A stretch of DNA of 64,000 nt, taken from NCBI GenBank assembly GCA_016933055.1, contig JAFGBS010000009.1:447590-511589 (forward strand), read 5' to 3'. Source of the stretch: Promethearchaeota archaeon. GTDB taxonomy: Archaea; Asgardarchaeota; Lokiarchaeia; Sigyniarchaeales; Promethearchaeaceae. This document shows positions 9,142 through 18,712 of the stretch, one piece after another (the first letter of the stretch is position 1; each line of letters begins with the position of its first letter). Made by a program: the position numbers and the translations under genes. The notes under the pieces are model-generated. The model did no database searches. It saw nothing but the letters and a program-made list of their open reading frames with translations, and was not told the origin of the DNA.

Positions 9142-10548
9142 ATGAATGATCAAGAACTATTCCGTCTTTCGAAGAAAGAACGCTTTACTTATTCCCTTAT
9201 GCAAATGCCTAACACAATTTTAGGGGGGATTTTTAGTTTCTTGTTTGTTGATCAGTTTTGGGACAACTTACAGATGGATCAAACCTTATTTGTTATAGCA
9301 CAAATTCTTTATGCGGTTGTAAATAGTCTTAATGATTTTTATTTCGGCAGGATAAGTGACAACACCGACGCAAAGCGTTGGGGTAGTCGTCGTTTGATTT
9401 ATATTAAATGGGGTGGTCCACTTTGGAGTTTGGTGTTTTTTTTAACATGGTTCCCATGGAGTTACACAAATCAGTGGATAATATTTTTTAATTTTTTAAC
9501 AATCATGTTCAGTTTTGACTCGTTGTTATCCTTAGTATGGATCGTCTGGCTGGCTTTAATGTCAGAACTCACAGAAAATCATGAGGAAAGAAATAGGATG
9601 GGACTTTATAATGCTTATTTTAACATATTGGGTGCAGTTTTTGTCGTGATTGCTTTTCTTCTTTTCCAAGCTCCCAACGGATTATTATTATTTCGAATAT
9701 TTGCTGGATTCTGTTCTGTGTTATGTGCAATCTGTTATATCTATGTCGGTACTCATCTGAAAGAAAGACCTGAGTTATATGTAAACCAAGAGCATTTACC
9801 ATTATTTAAATCACTCTCTGAGGTATTGAAATCTCGTTCCTATATTACAATGACTGTATTTAGGGTTTTCAATCAACTTAATGGAGCTCTATCGACTGCA
9901 TTTGCGTTCACATTCTTGTACTGGTTAGGAGATATTTATATACTCATTGCATTTTTGACTCCTATCGTAAGTATCTTGGGATCTTGGGTTTATAAGAGTC
10001 TCTCTGGTAAATATGATGTTAAAATATTAGTAATATGGGGGAGAACTCTGCAAATCTTGTTGTCCATAGCAACCTTTTTTATTTTATACATTCCGGGTAC
10101 GGAATTTATTATATGGGGTGTTGTTTTCCTTAACGGTATATTCGGAGGTTATATGATCTTTGATGTACCAATTATGTCAATGGTAATGGATGAGGACGAA
10201 GTCTTCCATAATAAAAGACGAGAAGGCTTGATCTTGGGTACTAATGCATTTTTTAACAAAATCGCAGAAAGTTCCGCGCCGATTTTGGGTACATACATCC
10301 TTCTACTATTTGGATTTATCCAAGGAGAAACACCAAGTACAGATGCAATTTTGGGGATAAAATTTCTGTTCTTAATTATTCCCGCAATTGTGAATTTTAT
10401 TGCACTTCTTGGAATCGCGTTTTTCCCCCTATATGGAAAAAACCTAGAAAAACTACAAAAACAATTAAACGAATTACACACTGAAAAAAAAAGAGTGTAT
10501 GATTCTTCAAAAGATACTGGAGATATAGAAAGAACAAATAAGCTCTAA
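9142..10548 (+). CDS. GPH/MelB-type sugar:cation symporter (MFS superfamily)
   Basis: A 468-residue protein with about twelve hydrophobic segments. Between helices 2 and 3 it carries NDFYFGRISDN followed by KRWGSRR, which is the family signature of glycoside-pentoside-hexuronide symporters such as MelB. The charged WLALMSELTENHEERN segment matches the cytoplasmic helix 4-5 region. Family members import sugars or glycosides with Na+ or H+. A related subfamily in eukaryotes (MFSD2A) moves lipids, so substrate assignment is open. No glycosidase is adjacent. A small HAD phosphatase lies 88 bp downstream on the same strand. The start ATG follows the weak Shine-Dalgarno-like sequence GGGAAC. Confidence 0.82.
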   Translation: MNDQELFRLSKKERFTYSLMQMPNTILGGIFSFLFVDQFWDNLQMDQTLFVIAQILYAVVNSLNDFYFGRISDNTDAKRWGSRRLIYIKWGGPLWSLVFFLTWFPWSYTNQWIIFFNFLTIMFSFDSLLSLVWIVWLALMSELTENHEERNRMGLYNAYFNILGAVFVVIAFLLFQAPNGLLLFRIFAGFCSVLCAICYIYVGTHLKERPELYVNQEHLPLFKSLSEVLKSRSYITMTVFRVFNQLNGALSTAFAFTFLYWLGDIYILIAFLTPIVSILGSWVYKSLSGKYDVKILVIWGRTLQILLSIATFFILYIPGTEFIIWGVVFLNGIFGGYMIFDVPIMSMVMDEDEVFHNKRREGLILGTNAFFNKIAESSAPILGTYILLLFGFIQGETPSTDAILGIKFLFLIIPAIVNFIALLGIAFFPLYGKNLEKLQKQLNELHTEKKRVYDSSKDTGDIERTNKL

Positions 10549-10636
10549 TGTGAAACAAAAATCGATTTCACTATTTTTCCCAATCAATCACACTTAAGAA
10601 ATATATAATAAACTACTAAGTAAGAAAAGTAAACTG

Positions 10637-11110
10637 ATGAAATTATATAATATACCTAACTATGGAAAATTCGAGATTCACAATATTCTTTTGGACCTTA
10701 ATGGAACAATTACTGCGTTCGGGAATATTCCTGCTGATCTAAGGTATCTTATCCAAGAAATGAAAAAACATTTTGAAATTTATGTGATCAGCGCAAACAC
10801 CAGGGATACTTTGGATGAAATTGCAGAAGAATTGGATATTAAAGCAATTCACATACCAAAATCGAAAGCAGAATCACAGTCAAAACTAACTTCACTCCGA
10901 GTATTGGATCCCGACCAAACTATAGTGATAGGAAATGGAAATAATGACACCGAAATTATCACACAAGCTGCTATAGGTATTAGTGTTATAGGAAAAGAAG
11001 GTACATCCATTCAAGCGTTAATATCCTCAGATATGGTGGTACAGAGTCTAAGTGATGCATTTAAGATATTATTGGATGAAAAAGCATTAATCGCAACTCT
11101 ACGAAAATAA
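10637..11110 (+). CDS. small HAD-family phosphatase (soluble P-type-ATPase-like)
   Basis: A 157-residue minimal HAD fold. The nucleophile motif appears as LLDLNGTIT, with DxNGT in place of the usual DxDGT. Motif II is VISANTRDT, and the acidic metal-binding motif is IGNGNNDTEI near residue 115. The asparagine at the fourth position and the lack of a cap domain match the soluble P-type ATPase-like group (COG4087). Members are phosphohydrolases of unsettled substrate. It converges with the alpha-2-macroglobulin-like gene and may share a transcript with the upstream transporter. Confidence 0.75.
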   Translation: MKLYNIPNYGKFEIHNILLDLNGTITAFGNIPADLRYLIQEMKKHFEIYVISANTRDTLDEIAEELDIKAIHIPKSKAESQSKLTSLRVLDPDQTIVIGNGNNDTEIITQAAIGISVIGKEGTSIQALISSDMVVQSLSDAFKILLDEKALIATLRK

Positions 11111-11137
11111 GGAAAATATAAAAAAGTACCACTGATT

Positions 11138-14100
11138 TTATAGAGGAGGACCTGGATCTGATTCGTCACTAAAGGAAATTTCCTTCAGCGTTGTGTCTCT
11201 TGCTTTTTTTTTATACAGTACTGTTACAACACAAGCCAACGCGATCGCTAATGCAATTCCAATTCCTATGGTAATGTATGGTATAACTGTGGAATACACA
11301 ATTACGGTTTGGATTGTTGAAGCTACAATATTCCCATATACATCCTGTACTTCCACAAAATAGTGTACTTTGGAATCCACATTTTCCAATCCAGATATAA
11401 TGATATCAAATGCATTTATGTCGTCAATAGAATATGTCGTTTGGGATCTCCACGAATCACCTTGTCGGAAGGTAAATCGAACTTTGTAAATCTGGTTGTT
11501 GTCAAAAGCTTCAACATGTAGGTTTAATTCTACATCTTCAATATGTTCGATTTGCGAAACTGCAACTGTGTTTATGGATGGGTAGACTAAATCTCTGTAA
11601 ATACTCTGGTTTGCATAAAATAACAGTGGAAAATTCATTAGTGCGAACGGTTCTGAGCTTATCGTGAGGTTTTGATACATACCCCATAACTTTGACGAGG
11701 GAACAATAGAATTTTTAACCGAGTCCACTAGTAGGTTGTAAGTAATAACTGTATCTCCATGCGGTAGTAATGGAATGAAGAAATGAATATCCGAGTAGAT
11801 CGATTGATAAGTAATCTCTAGAGCATTTGATTCTATAGATTGTCCATTTACTTTGATAGTATCAGTCGCTAATATCATTCCCGCTGGAATCGAATCATCC
11901 AACGCAAAATATTGCAATGAATCATTAGGATTTGACATAATAAGCGAAACAGAAACTAATTCTCTTGGAAGAATGTTTATAGTTTTTGAGAATTCTTTCT
12001 GTAGGGCAATTTCATAATCTAAATTTGCAGAAAGACTTTTGGAATTAAGTGGAGTTAATACTGCAGGAGATTGCTTGGAAATACTTGCCGATACATCTTC
12101 TTCCAACACATTTATCTCTACAGGTCCAATCATTTTATGATATAGTAGTGGATCATCTAAATCTGAATTGATGAGTAATAACATTGACACATAAAAGCCA
12201 TCAACAGAATAGGTTCCTAGTTCTGAGGGAGCATGTAGAGTAAAATTAACTGATTTACCTTCTGTAATCGTTGTAAAAGTTTTTGAATACTCGTATGCCG
12301 ATACCTGAAATATCTCCGGAACATTTATCATGCTCAAAGAAACCTCTGATAATGTCAAATCTTCATAAAACGGATCAATATCCACTGTGACATTGAAAAA
12401 TTCGTCTGTATTAATTTCTATTAGTTCTGGTATATTGATTACTGGCACATAACGAATAATTTGAGTAGATGTAAAAATAAATGCAAGTTGTCCTGTCCCT
12501 ATTGTCGTAATATTTATTTCATTTTGTCCATCTACTATATATCGGCTTATCTCAGTTAAGATTGATGATGGAGAGTAACTAGCATCAGTCAAATTATAAA
12601 TTATTTGGGGGATTTTTGAATTTACAGATATATTTACGGTTCCATTGAAATCTAATACTGGTAATGATTCTGAAAATTTCGTTAGTTCGGTTAAAGTATA
12701 AATTGCAGCCGAAGAATCTGCTGTTGACCACCAACCCCAGGTCGATTTCGAATCCAGTAAAAATTTTACGGCTTTTTGTATTATTGCATAATTTCCAAGA
12801 TAGTCTTCTAATGCTAATGCTAGTGTAGCATAAGCTGTAATTTCTACACTATTACCCAGGTTTCTCCAGTAATAAAAAGCATCATTTTCCCAATATGCAG
12901 TAGTTGCTGTAGATTTTCGCTCAGCTAGCAAATAGGAAAGCATGCTTGTCTTAATAGTATCATTCTCATAAGGAGTATTCCATGTAGATATTAAATATAG
13001 GGCTGCTCCATATGGACTTTGATGATTTACATTTAACCAATCCGCATTCAAAAAGTCTATGCCAGATTGAATTGCATTTTCCATTGCAGATGTTTTATTT
13101 GCAGATAAGATTAGAGTTCTAAGGGTATAAATTGTTGCTTCAAACGCATTTGCAGAATAGTAGGGATACTCCCAACTTCCATCAGTCTTTTGTTCACTCA
13201 CGACGTAGTTGTATGCTTTAAACATCACAAAATCATTTAATTCGAATCCAGACAGCTTAACTAGTTCTAGAGTAAATACTGTAATTACTGTCATTTGGAG
13301 ATTGGATTCCCCATTTCCCCACCATCCCCAGCCTCCATCAGTATTTTGCAGGTTATATACTCTGCTCAATCCTTGCATTATCATAGGAATTAGTTCTTCG
13401 ATCAATGCTTCGGTGAGTTGACCTATATCATTTAAATATCGATATATCATTGCAGTAGTTATCAGTTTGGAAGTAGTTTGTTCTATACATCCATGAGGAT
13501 ATCCTACTAAGCTTTGCCACCCCTCTATTGAAATCTCCATTACGTCTTTAAACAAAGAAAGTGTTTCCTTATGGAAAATACTCGAGGGATCGAGCGTATA
13601 ATTGAAAACATACGATCCCATGGATTGATTCACATAAGCTGAGAACCTTTCGGTATATTCGTATCCATTTGGATAAGTGTTGGCTTGCATCTGTTTTGCA
13701 TCTGAATATATAATGTTCTCCTCTTCACTCAAGGCTAAAATGGTAATGTTATGGAGAAAAGGATCTCGTGCATAAAGTGTAAATTCGACTTCCGATACGT
13801 AATTATGCGGTATTCGTATATTCTGAGTGGGATTGTTTAATATATCGAATCCAGGTGCATCAATTATGACATCTGCAGTAAGATCAGTGCCAGCATAATT
13901 ATATATATACGCCTTTAAGGTCACAATTTCATCTTGTGTTATTGGTGATGGAGGTTCAAATTCGACAAAAAATGGTAAAAAGGCTTTAATCTCCACAGTT
14001 TGGGTTTGTCCCCATAAGATATTTGTTTCATCTATAGCATTCCCCACTAATCGAATAGTCCACTCACCGATATTATCAGGAAGATGAAATGTGAAGTTTG

Positions 14101-17100
14101 TCGGACCATTTATTACCTTGGATGGGATCCAGTTAGCGGATTCAGTAATATTCTTGCGTATGTTAATATCATAGGATCTGACAATATCATCAAGAGATGG
14201 TGAATTTAGACCTTCCAATCCGAATAAAGAAAATTCATCCCACCCTCCTCCTAGCTTTCTAACATAAAAAGGTGAAAACCAGAATCCCCCCGTAGGTAAT
14301 TCATAACTTATCCATGCGTAATTCTCCCAAAATACTCCGCTACCCCAACTACTTCCACTACCTATGTATGCATGATAAGAACTGCGTTCAAAATAGTTTA
14401 ATTCGGAATCCTCTTCTGGTTCTACCGCAAGAACGGCACTGTCTATAAATGTAGTGGAAATTAGCATGGGATTATCATCATTCGGGGTAATTGTTAATGT
14501 AACCTTATCACCTGGTTCATATACTTCTTTATCTGTGGAAATTTGAAATCCTGATTCAAATTCCACATGAACAATCAGATATATTTCATGAAGTCGACCA
14601 GATTCTGCGATGGTGTAAATCATTATCGTAAAATCTGGTCCTAAATCGGATGTAATGGGTAAATTTTTCGTAAATTGATCTTCCACTATTAGTAATCTCT
14701 CGGAATACAGTATTCCCCGCTTGTAGATTTCGAAATACAATGGTTGATTTGTCGACACATTGGTTACTCCGCAAATTTCTAAGGTGTCTCCAAGATCCAC
14801 CTCAATTCTAGAATCATCATGAGTCATAATAGTAGCATTTGTGGTTATCCCGATAGTATTTACTGTACCGACAGAGAATTGTTTCGTGACAGAGTGATAT
14901 AAAAATCCGCCATAGTAATCGTTACGTCTGGAATACACATAAGAATATAGATAGTAAGTACCCTCAGGGGCAAATGTAGGAATGGTAATAGAAAAATCCC
15001 GTGTTCCATCTATCTCGAAACCAGCACGTCCAAGTAAATTATATTCTGCATCATAGATGTAAATCCTTCCCTCTCCTTTCTGTGCTGTTTGAGTTAATGC
15101 ATCTACATAATTAGCAGTAAAATCAAGTGTATCTCCAGGATTCAACATGAGGTTTAGCAACTTAATATCCAATGCATATTTCCTATAACGATAATAGGTG
15201 AACCAATCCGTGGAACGTCCGTCTTCGAGTTCGATATCAAGCCGGATTTCAAATAAATTATAATTCTTCACATCTTCAAGTGGTAAAGCGAATTCTAATT
15301 TACCCGCACCATATTCATTGGTTGTAGAATAGTAAGTTCCTAATAGAGTCCTTCCTCTTATGGTTGCAATATAAATAGGATATTCTTTAACTCCATACAC
15401 TCGGATTTTCGCAGTGACATTTGCCAAAGGATTGTATTCATATGTATAATACCATTCAGAGGTGGATAGGATTTGAAATACATTAAAATAGTATTCTAAA
15501 TTTTCATTTGGGGATGGAGCCCAATCGGATAAATATCCATACGCAAAAAGTTCCTCATTTCGTGTATATTTCTTTACTGCATCAGCAGTTCTTCCATAAG
15601 TATCAGTTACAGCTGCTTCTGCAGAAAATACCCAATCAATTCCTTCCAACCATTTTAAATCAATACTAAACGAAAATATACCTTGACCATTAGTTTTACC
15701 AGAAACTCGGTATACTATCTCATCGTTATAATCTTTTAGAGTAAGAAATACTTCTGCATCCACTACAGGCTGTCCAAAATAGTATTCTACATCAACAGAG
15801 CCTTTAAACAATTCCTGTTTGTACAATTTTTGTAATCCTCTGGTTTTAGGATAAAATTCTTGACCATTTGTATTTATTGAAACCCGGAATACAGGTTTTA
15901 CATAAAAATCGATGCGAATAGAATGCAAATAATAGATTTCACCAATTGAAAACTCAAATCCGAAGCTACCAGTTTCAGTTTCATAATCTAAAGGAAATTC
16001 CATAATAGCTACTCCCTCTAAATCCGTTTCTATTTCCGTCCAAAAAACTGCAAGTTCGCTGGGATTGTAGATTGTTAACTGAACTTTTTGATTACTATAG
16101 GGAATTCGAGTCTCATTCAGATAATTATATTCAAAGACTAGTGCACGTAATTTAATTGTCTCACCTGGACTGTAAATAGTCTTATCTGTAGTAATTACAA
16201 ATTGGTATTTATCATAATTCATTTCCTGAGCACCTCCCCATAACGTATAATAATAATGTGACCAATCTTGATAGAGAAATGTGCGATAGGAAATGGATCC
16301 TTCAGTGGATTCAATGGTTAAACGCAAGGAATCACCGAAATAATTTTCATCTTTAAATAAAAGAATGGGATCAGTGTGAAAAATATCATAACCATACGTA
16401 TCTGTCTGTCCTTCCCCATATTGAACAGTAATCCACTGTTCTGCATTATAATCATATGTATCAAGAAAATACTCATAATGATGGTTCGGCATAGGTGAAA
16501 AATCAGAAATATTTACTAGATGCACTGCTGCATGATAATTTTGATTTTCTGTGTAATACATAGGTCCTTTCAGAAAAATTCCTGTCTCTGAAACGCTGAA
16601 TTCTCGATATGTTGAAACATCTCGATCATTATAATAAGCCAGTACTGTATACGGTCCTGAATCCGAGGTATCCGAAAAAGTTAAAGCAACCTCTCCATTA
16701 TCATCCGTGTAAAACTGATCAGAAAATATTAGCTCTGAATTGTAATAGTTTGAATACTGATAGTTATAGTACCTATAAAACCCTTTATAGATATGAACCG
16801 TAATAACGTTATCCTCACTAGGGATAAAACTTTTTGTTAATCGTAATTTTAAATCAATGCTCTCGCCAGGTATAACAGCATATTTATTCAAATATAAGGT
16901 TAGGGAATAATCCTGGAATGAATACCAATTTTGGGATGACTCGGGCAAGGTTTCTTTATTATTTTCATTCTCCTCCCCCTCCTCACTATACAATAAAGGG
17001 GATGTGCGGTTTACTTTAAAATAATAAGGTGAAGAATGTGGTGTAAAGGATTTTACTGGTTCTTCTTCCTCCAATTGGGGGGTAGCACCTGCAAAAGATA

Positions 17101-17173
17101 CGTTCAACCAAAAATTGGACACCGGAAGTAATAGAAATAGTAATACAAAACTCATAACTTGACGTTTTTTCAT
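11138..17173 (-). CDS. alpha-2-macroglobulin-like surface protein with thioester motif
   Basis: I choose the ATG at 17173 because GGTGGACTT precedes it and it begins a typical signal peptide (MKKRQVMSFVLLFLLL). Starts up to 17275 would add 34 residues. The 2,011-residue protein has serial beta-rich MG-type domains (for example TDKTIYSPGETIKLRALV), then a helical thioester domain containing PHGCIEQTTSK with cysteine near residue 1229 and tryptophan-rich toroid repeats (GGWGWWGNGESN). Further beta domains, one C-terminal membrane helix and a short basic tail follow. In bacterial and animal homologues the Cys-Gln thioester covalently traps attacking proteases or tags surfaces. Here the protein would sit outside the cell, anchored at its C-terminus. 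No penicillin-binding protein partner (PbpC) is adjacent, unlike in many bacteria. Confidence 0.88.
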   Translation of the reverse strand: MKKRQVMSFVLLFLLLPVSNFWLNVSFAGATPQLEEEEPVKSFTPHSSPYYFKVNRTSPLLYSEEGEENENNKETLPESSQNWYSFQDYSLTLYLNKYAVIPGESIDLKLRLTKSFIPSEDNVITVHIYKGFYRYYNYQYSNYYNSELIFSDQFYTDDNGEVALTFSDTSDSGPYTVLAYYNDRDVSTYREFSVSETGIFLKGPMYYTENQNYHAAVHLVNISDFSPMPNHHYEYFLDTYDYNAEQWITVQYGEGQTDTYGYDIFHTDPILLFKDENYFGDSLRLTIESTEGSISYRTFLYQDWSHYYYTLWGGAQEMNYDKYQFVITTDKTIYSPGETIKLRALVFEYNYLNETRIPYSNQKVQLTIYNPSELAVFWTEIETDLEGVAIMEFPLDYETETGSFGFEFSIGEIYYLHSIRIDFYVKPVFRVSINTNGQEFYPKTRGLQKLYKQELFKGSVDVEYYFGQPVVDAEVFLTLKDYNDEIVYRVSGKTNGQGIFSFSIDLKWLEGIDWVFSAEAAVTDTYGRTADAVKKYTRNEELFAYGYLSDWAPSPNENLEYYFNVFQILSTSEWYYTYEYNPLANVTAKIRVYGVKEYPIYIATIRGRTLLGTYYSTTNEYGAGKLEFALPLEDVKNYNLFEIRLDIELEDGRSTDWFTYYRYRKYALDIKLLNLMLNPGDTLDFTANYVDALTQTAQKGEGRIYIYDAEYNLLGRAGFEIDGTRDFSITIPTFAPEGTYYLYSYVYSRRNDYYGGFLYHSVTKQFSVGTVNTIGITTNATIMTHDDSRIEVDLGDTLEICGVTNVSTNQPLYFEIYKRGILYSERLLIVEDQFTKNLPITSDLGPDFTIMIYTIAESGRLHEIYLIVHVEFESGFQISTDKEVYEPGDKVTLTITPNDDNPMLISTTFIDSAVLAVEPEEDSELNYFERSSYHAYIGSGSSWGSGVFWENYAWISYELPTGGFWFSPFYVRKLGGGWDEFSLFGLEGLNSPSLDDIVRSYDINIRKNITESANWIPSKVINGPTNFTFHLPDNIGEWTIRLVGNAIDETNILWGQTQTVEIKAFLPFFVEFEPPSPITQDEIVTLKAYIYNYAGTDLTADVIIDAPGFDILNNPTQNIRIPHNYVSEVEFTLYARDPFLHNITILALSEEENIIYSDAKQMQANTYPNGYEYTERFSAYVNQSMGSYVFNYTLDPSSIFHKETLSLFKDVMEISIEGWQSLVGYPHGCIEQTTSKLITTAMIYRYLNDIGQLTEALIEELIPMIMQGLSRVYNLQNTDGGWGWWGNGESNLQMTVITVFTLELVKLSGFELNDFVMFKAYNYVVSEQKTDGSWEYPYYSANAFEATIYTLRTLILSANKTSAMENAIQSGIDFLNADWLNVNHQSPYGAALYLISTWNTPYENDTIKTSMLSYLLAERKSTATTAYWENDAFYYWRNLGNSVEITAYATLALALEDYLGNYAIIQKAVKFLLDSKSTWGWWSTADSSAAIYTLTELTKFSESLPVLDFNGTVNISVNSKIPQIIYNLTDASYSPSSILTEISRYIVDGQNEINITTIGTGQLAFIFTSTQIIRYVPVINIPELIEINTDEFFNVTVDIDPFYEDLTLSEVSLSMINVPEIFQVSAYEYSKTFTTITEGKSVNFTLHAPSELGTYSVDGFYVSMLLLINSDLDDPLLYHKMIGPVEINVLEEDVSASISKQSPAVLTPLNSKSLSANLDYEIALQKEFSKTINILPRELVSVSLIMSNPNDSLQYFALDDSIPAGMILATDTIKVNGQSIESNALEITYQSIYSDIHFFIPLLPHGDTVITYNLLVDSVKNSIVPSSKLWGMYQNLTISSEPFALMNFPLLFYANQSIYRDLVYPSINTVAVSQIEHIEDVELNLHVEAFDNNQIYKVRFTFRQGDSWRSQTTYSIDDINAFDIIISGLENVDSKVHYFVEVQDVYGNIVASTIQTVIVYSTVIPYITIGIGIALAIALACVVTVLYKKKARDTTLKEISFSDESDPGPPL

Positions 17174-17393
17174 TAAGTCCACCAAGAATTCAATATATGG
17201 TATACAGAATGATACTATCATTATACCATACATTAGAACAGTAAATTGAAAGTGTTCTAAATTATAGATTCTCAAAAAAAAAACACCTGAAAAATATATC
17301 GAGATAGATAGATATATTTTTTAGTTCGCACCAAGGATATTTCTAAGAGACATCAATTCTCTCTTCATTAGGTAAACTAAAAAAGTGAATAAA
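17174..17393. promoter_or_regulatory. divergent promoter region of the A2M-like and AIM24-like genes
   Basis: The stretch between the two chosen starts is strongly AT-rich and holds TATA-like runs near 17296-17323 (ATATATCG, GATATATTTTTTAG) that could serve either direction. The sequence GGTGG lies just upstream of the A2M ATG on the minus strand. No transcription start can be fixed from sequence alone. Confidence 0.35.
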
Positions 17394-18107
17394 ATGGAAC
17401 AAGGAATACATTATTCGTATGAAATTGCTGATCGCCCCACCTTTTCTTATTTAAAAGTCCTTTTAAAGAAAGACCAAGAGATTAAGTCCGAACCCCAAAG
17501 TATGATGTTCTTCGAGCCTACTCTTGAATTGCGTACAGAACGAGCTGAAGGGGGTTTTTTTAAATCGCTAAAACGGACTCTAGCGGGTGAGAAGTTTTTT
17601 GCCAACGTGTATTATGCCCATGATGACGGATGGCTAGCTTTGTGTCCTTCATTTGCCGGAGACATTCGCCATATAGCAATGCAACCGGGAGATTCGTGGA
17701 TTGTTTTCTCTGGAGCTTATATTGCATCTTCTATGAACCTATCTCAGGACACACGCTTTCAAGGATTAGGGAAAGGTATCATGTCCCAGGAACGTCTGTT
17801 TATTTTAACGGTTATAGCGGATCAAGGTCCAGGAGACTTATTTGTTGGGGCAAATGGGGCTTTTATGGAGTGGACACTCCAGCCAGAACAAGTTCTGAAT
17901 GTGGATAATGGTCATCTTGTTGCTATGAGTACAAGTGTAACCATGCAATTTCGCGCTGCAGGAAATCTGAAGACAACTCTCCTCTCTGGGGAGGGTTTTA
18001 TGTGTAAACTAACAGGACCCGGTAAGGTGATTATTCAATCAAGAAATCCGCGTGAATTTGCCATGTGGCTTTATCGCTTTATGCCAAAACCTAGCAGTAC
18101 TTCTTAA
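17394..18107 (+). CDS. AIM24/TIGR00266-family protein
   Basis: The 237-residue protein (240 from a GTG at 17385) is all beta and glycine-rich with the features of the AIM24 family: GGFFKSLKRTLAGEKFF near residue 55, then LCPSFAGDI, GDLFVGANGAF and LLSGEGFMCKLTGPGKV near the end. Family members are double beta-helix proteins. Yeast Aim24 supports mitochondrial inner-membrane organisation; bacterial and archaeal members have no settled role. The gene diverges from the A2M-like gene and converges with a membrane-bound winged-helix gene. The family call is solid, the function unknown. Confidence 0.8.
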   Translation: MEQGIHYSYEIADRPTFSYLKVLLKKDQEIKSEPQSMMFFEPTLELRTERAEGGFFKSLKRTLAGEKFFANVYYAHDDGWLALCPSFAGDIRHIAMQPGDSWIVFSGAYIASSMNLSQDTRFQGLGKGIMSQERLFILTVIADQGPGDLFVGANGAFMEWTLQPEQVLNVDNGHLVAMSTSVTMQFRAAGNLKTTLLSGEGFMCKLTGPGKVIIQSRNPREFAMWLYRFMPKPSSTS

Positions 18108-18132
18108 ATTTCTACTCTCTCTCTTTATTTTA

Positions 18133-18657
18133 TCATATTGGTTTATTGCGAAAACGAATTATTACTTCAAACCAGAGATAGATAATAATAAGGCTACCAA
18201 ATAAAATAACAAAAAATGAATCTTTTACCCAAATCGTATAGAAGAAGATAAGATAAATCAAGAAGAGTACGGTAAAAAATACAGCAAAAAATAGGATTAG
18301 AGGAATAAGATTTTTTCCTAATAAAATCCAAGAGGTCAAGGAAGGAATATTTGCTTTTTTTATCAAACGATAATTACCGTTCCGATTTTCGGCGAGTCCC
18401 AGTTTTTCTATTTTTTCCAAGTGATATTTTGCAACCGAGGGTGAGGACAAGGATAAATTTTTCTGAAGTTCTCTCACTCCGCATTCTTTTTTGTTTAGCA
18501 GTGCAAAATATACCATTAATGTTGTTCCTTTAAGATTTTTGATTACTTCAGAACGTTGAAGTTCTATTTCCGTGTCAGATGGTACAGTTTTTTTTCTAAA
18601 CCGCTTTAAAAAAGATAAGCAGCTTTTATCTTTCTTCTGGGATATTTTTTCTGACAC
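18133..18657 (-). CDS. membrane-bound winged-helix transcription regulator
   Basis: A 174-residue protein from a GTG start. A basic N-terminus precedes a winged-helix domain (about residues 40-105) with the recognition-helix region SLSSPSVAKYHLEKIEKLGL and a wing ENRNGNYRL, similar to ArsR/MarR-type archaeal regulators. Two strongly hydrophobic helices follow (about 112-165) and the protein ends in a short basic tail. It is probably a DNA-binding protein tethered to the inner face of the membrane, perhaps sensing a membrane or surface signal. No cognate operator could be identified. Converges with the AIM24-like gene. Confidence 0.7.
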   Translation of the reverse strand: MSEKISQKKDKSCLSFLKRFRKKTVPSDTEIELQRSEVIKNLKGTTLMVYFALLNKKECGVRELQKNLSLSSPSVAKYHLEKIEKLGLAENRNGNYRLIKKANIPSLTSWILLGKNLIPLILFFAVFFTVLFLIYLIFFYTIWVKDSFFVILFGSLIIIYLWFEVIIRFRNKPI

Positions 18658-18712
18658 TGACGATCAAGACTCTTATGGGAATTAGATAAAAAAAACTTCG
18701 GGATTCTAATCC

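Noticed and set aside
13209-13421. Plus-strand frames inside the A2M-like gene
   Set aside because: They are antisense to a long, well-supported coding region and show no family features.
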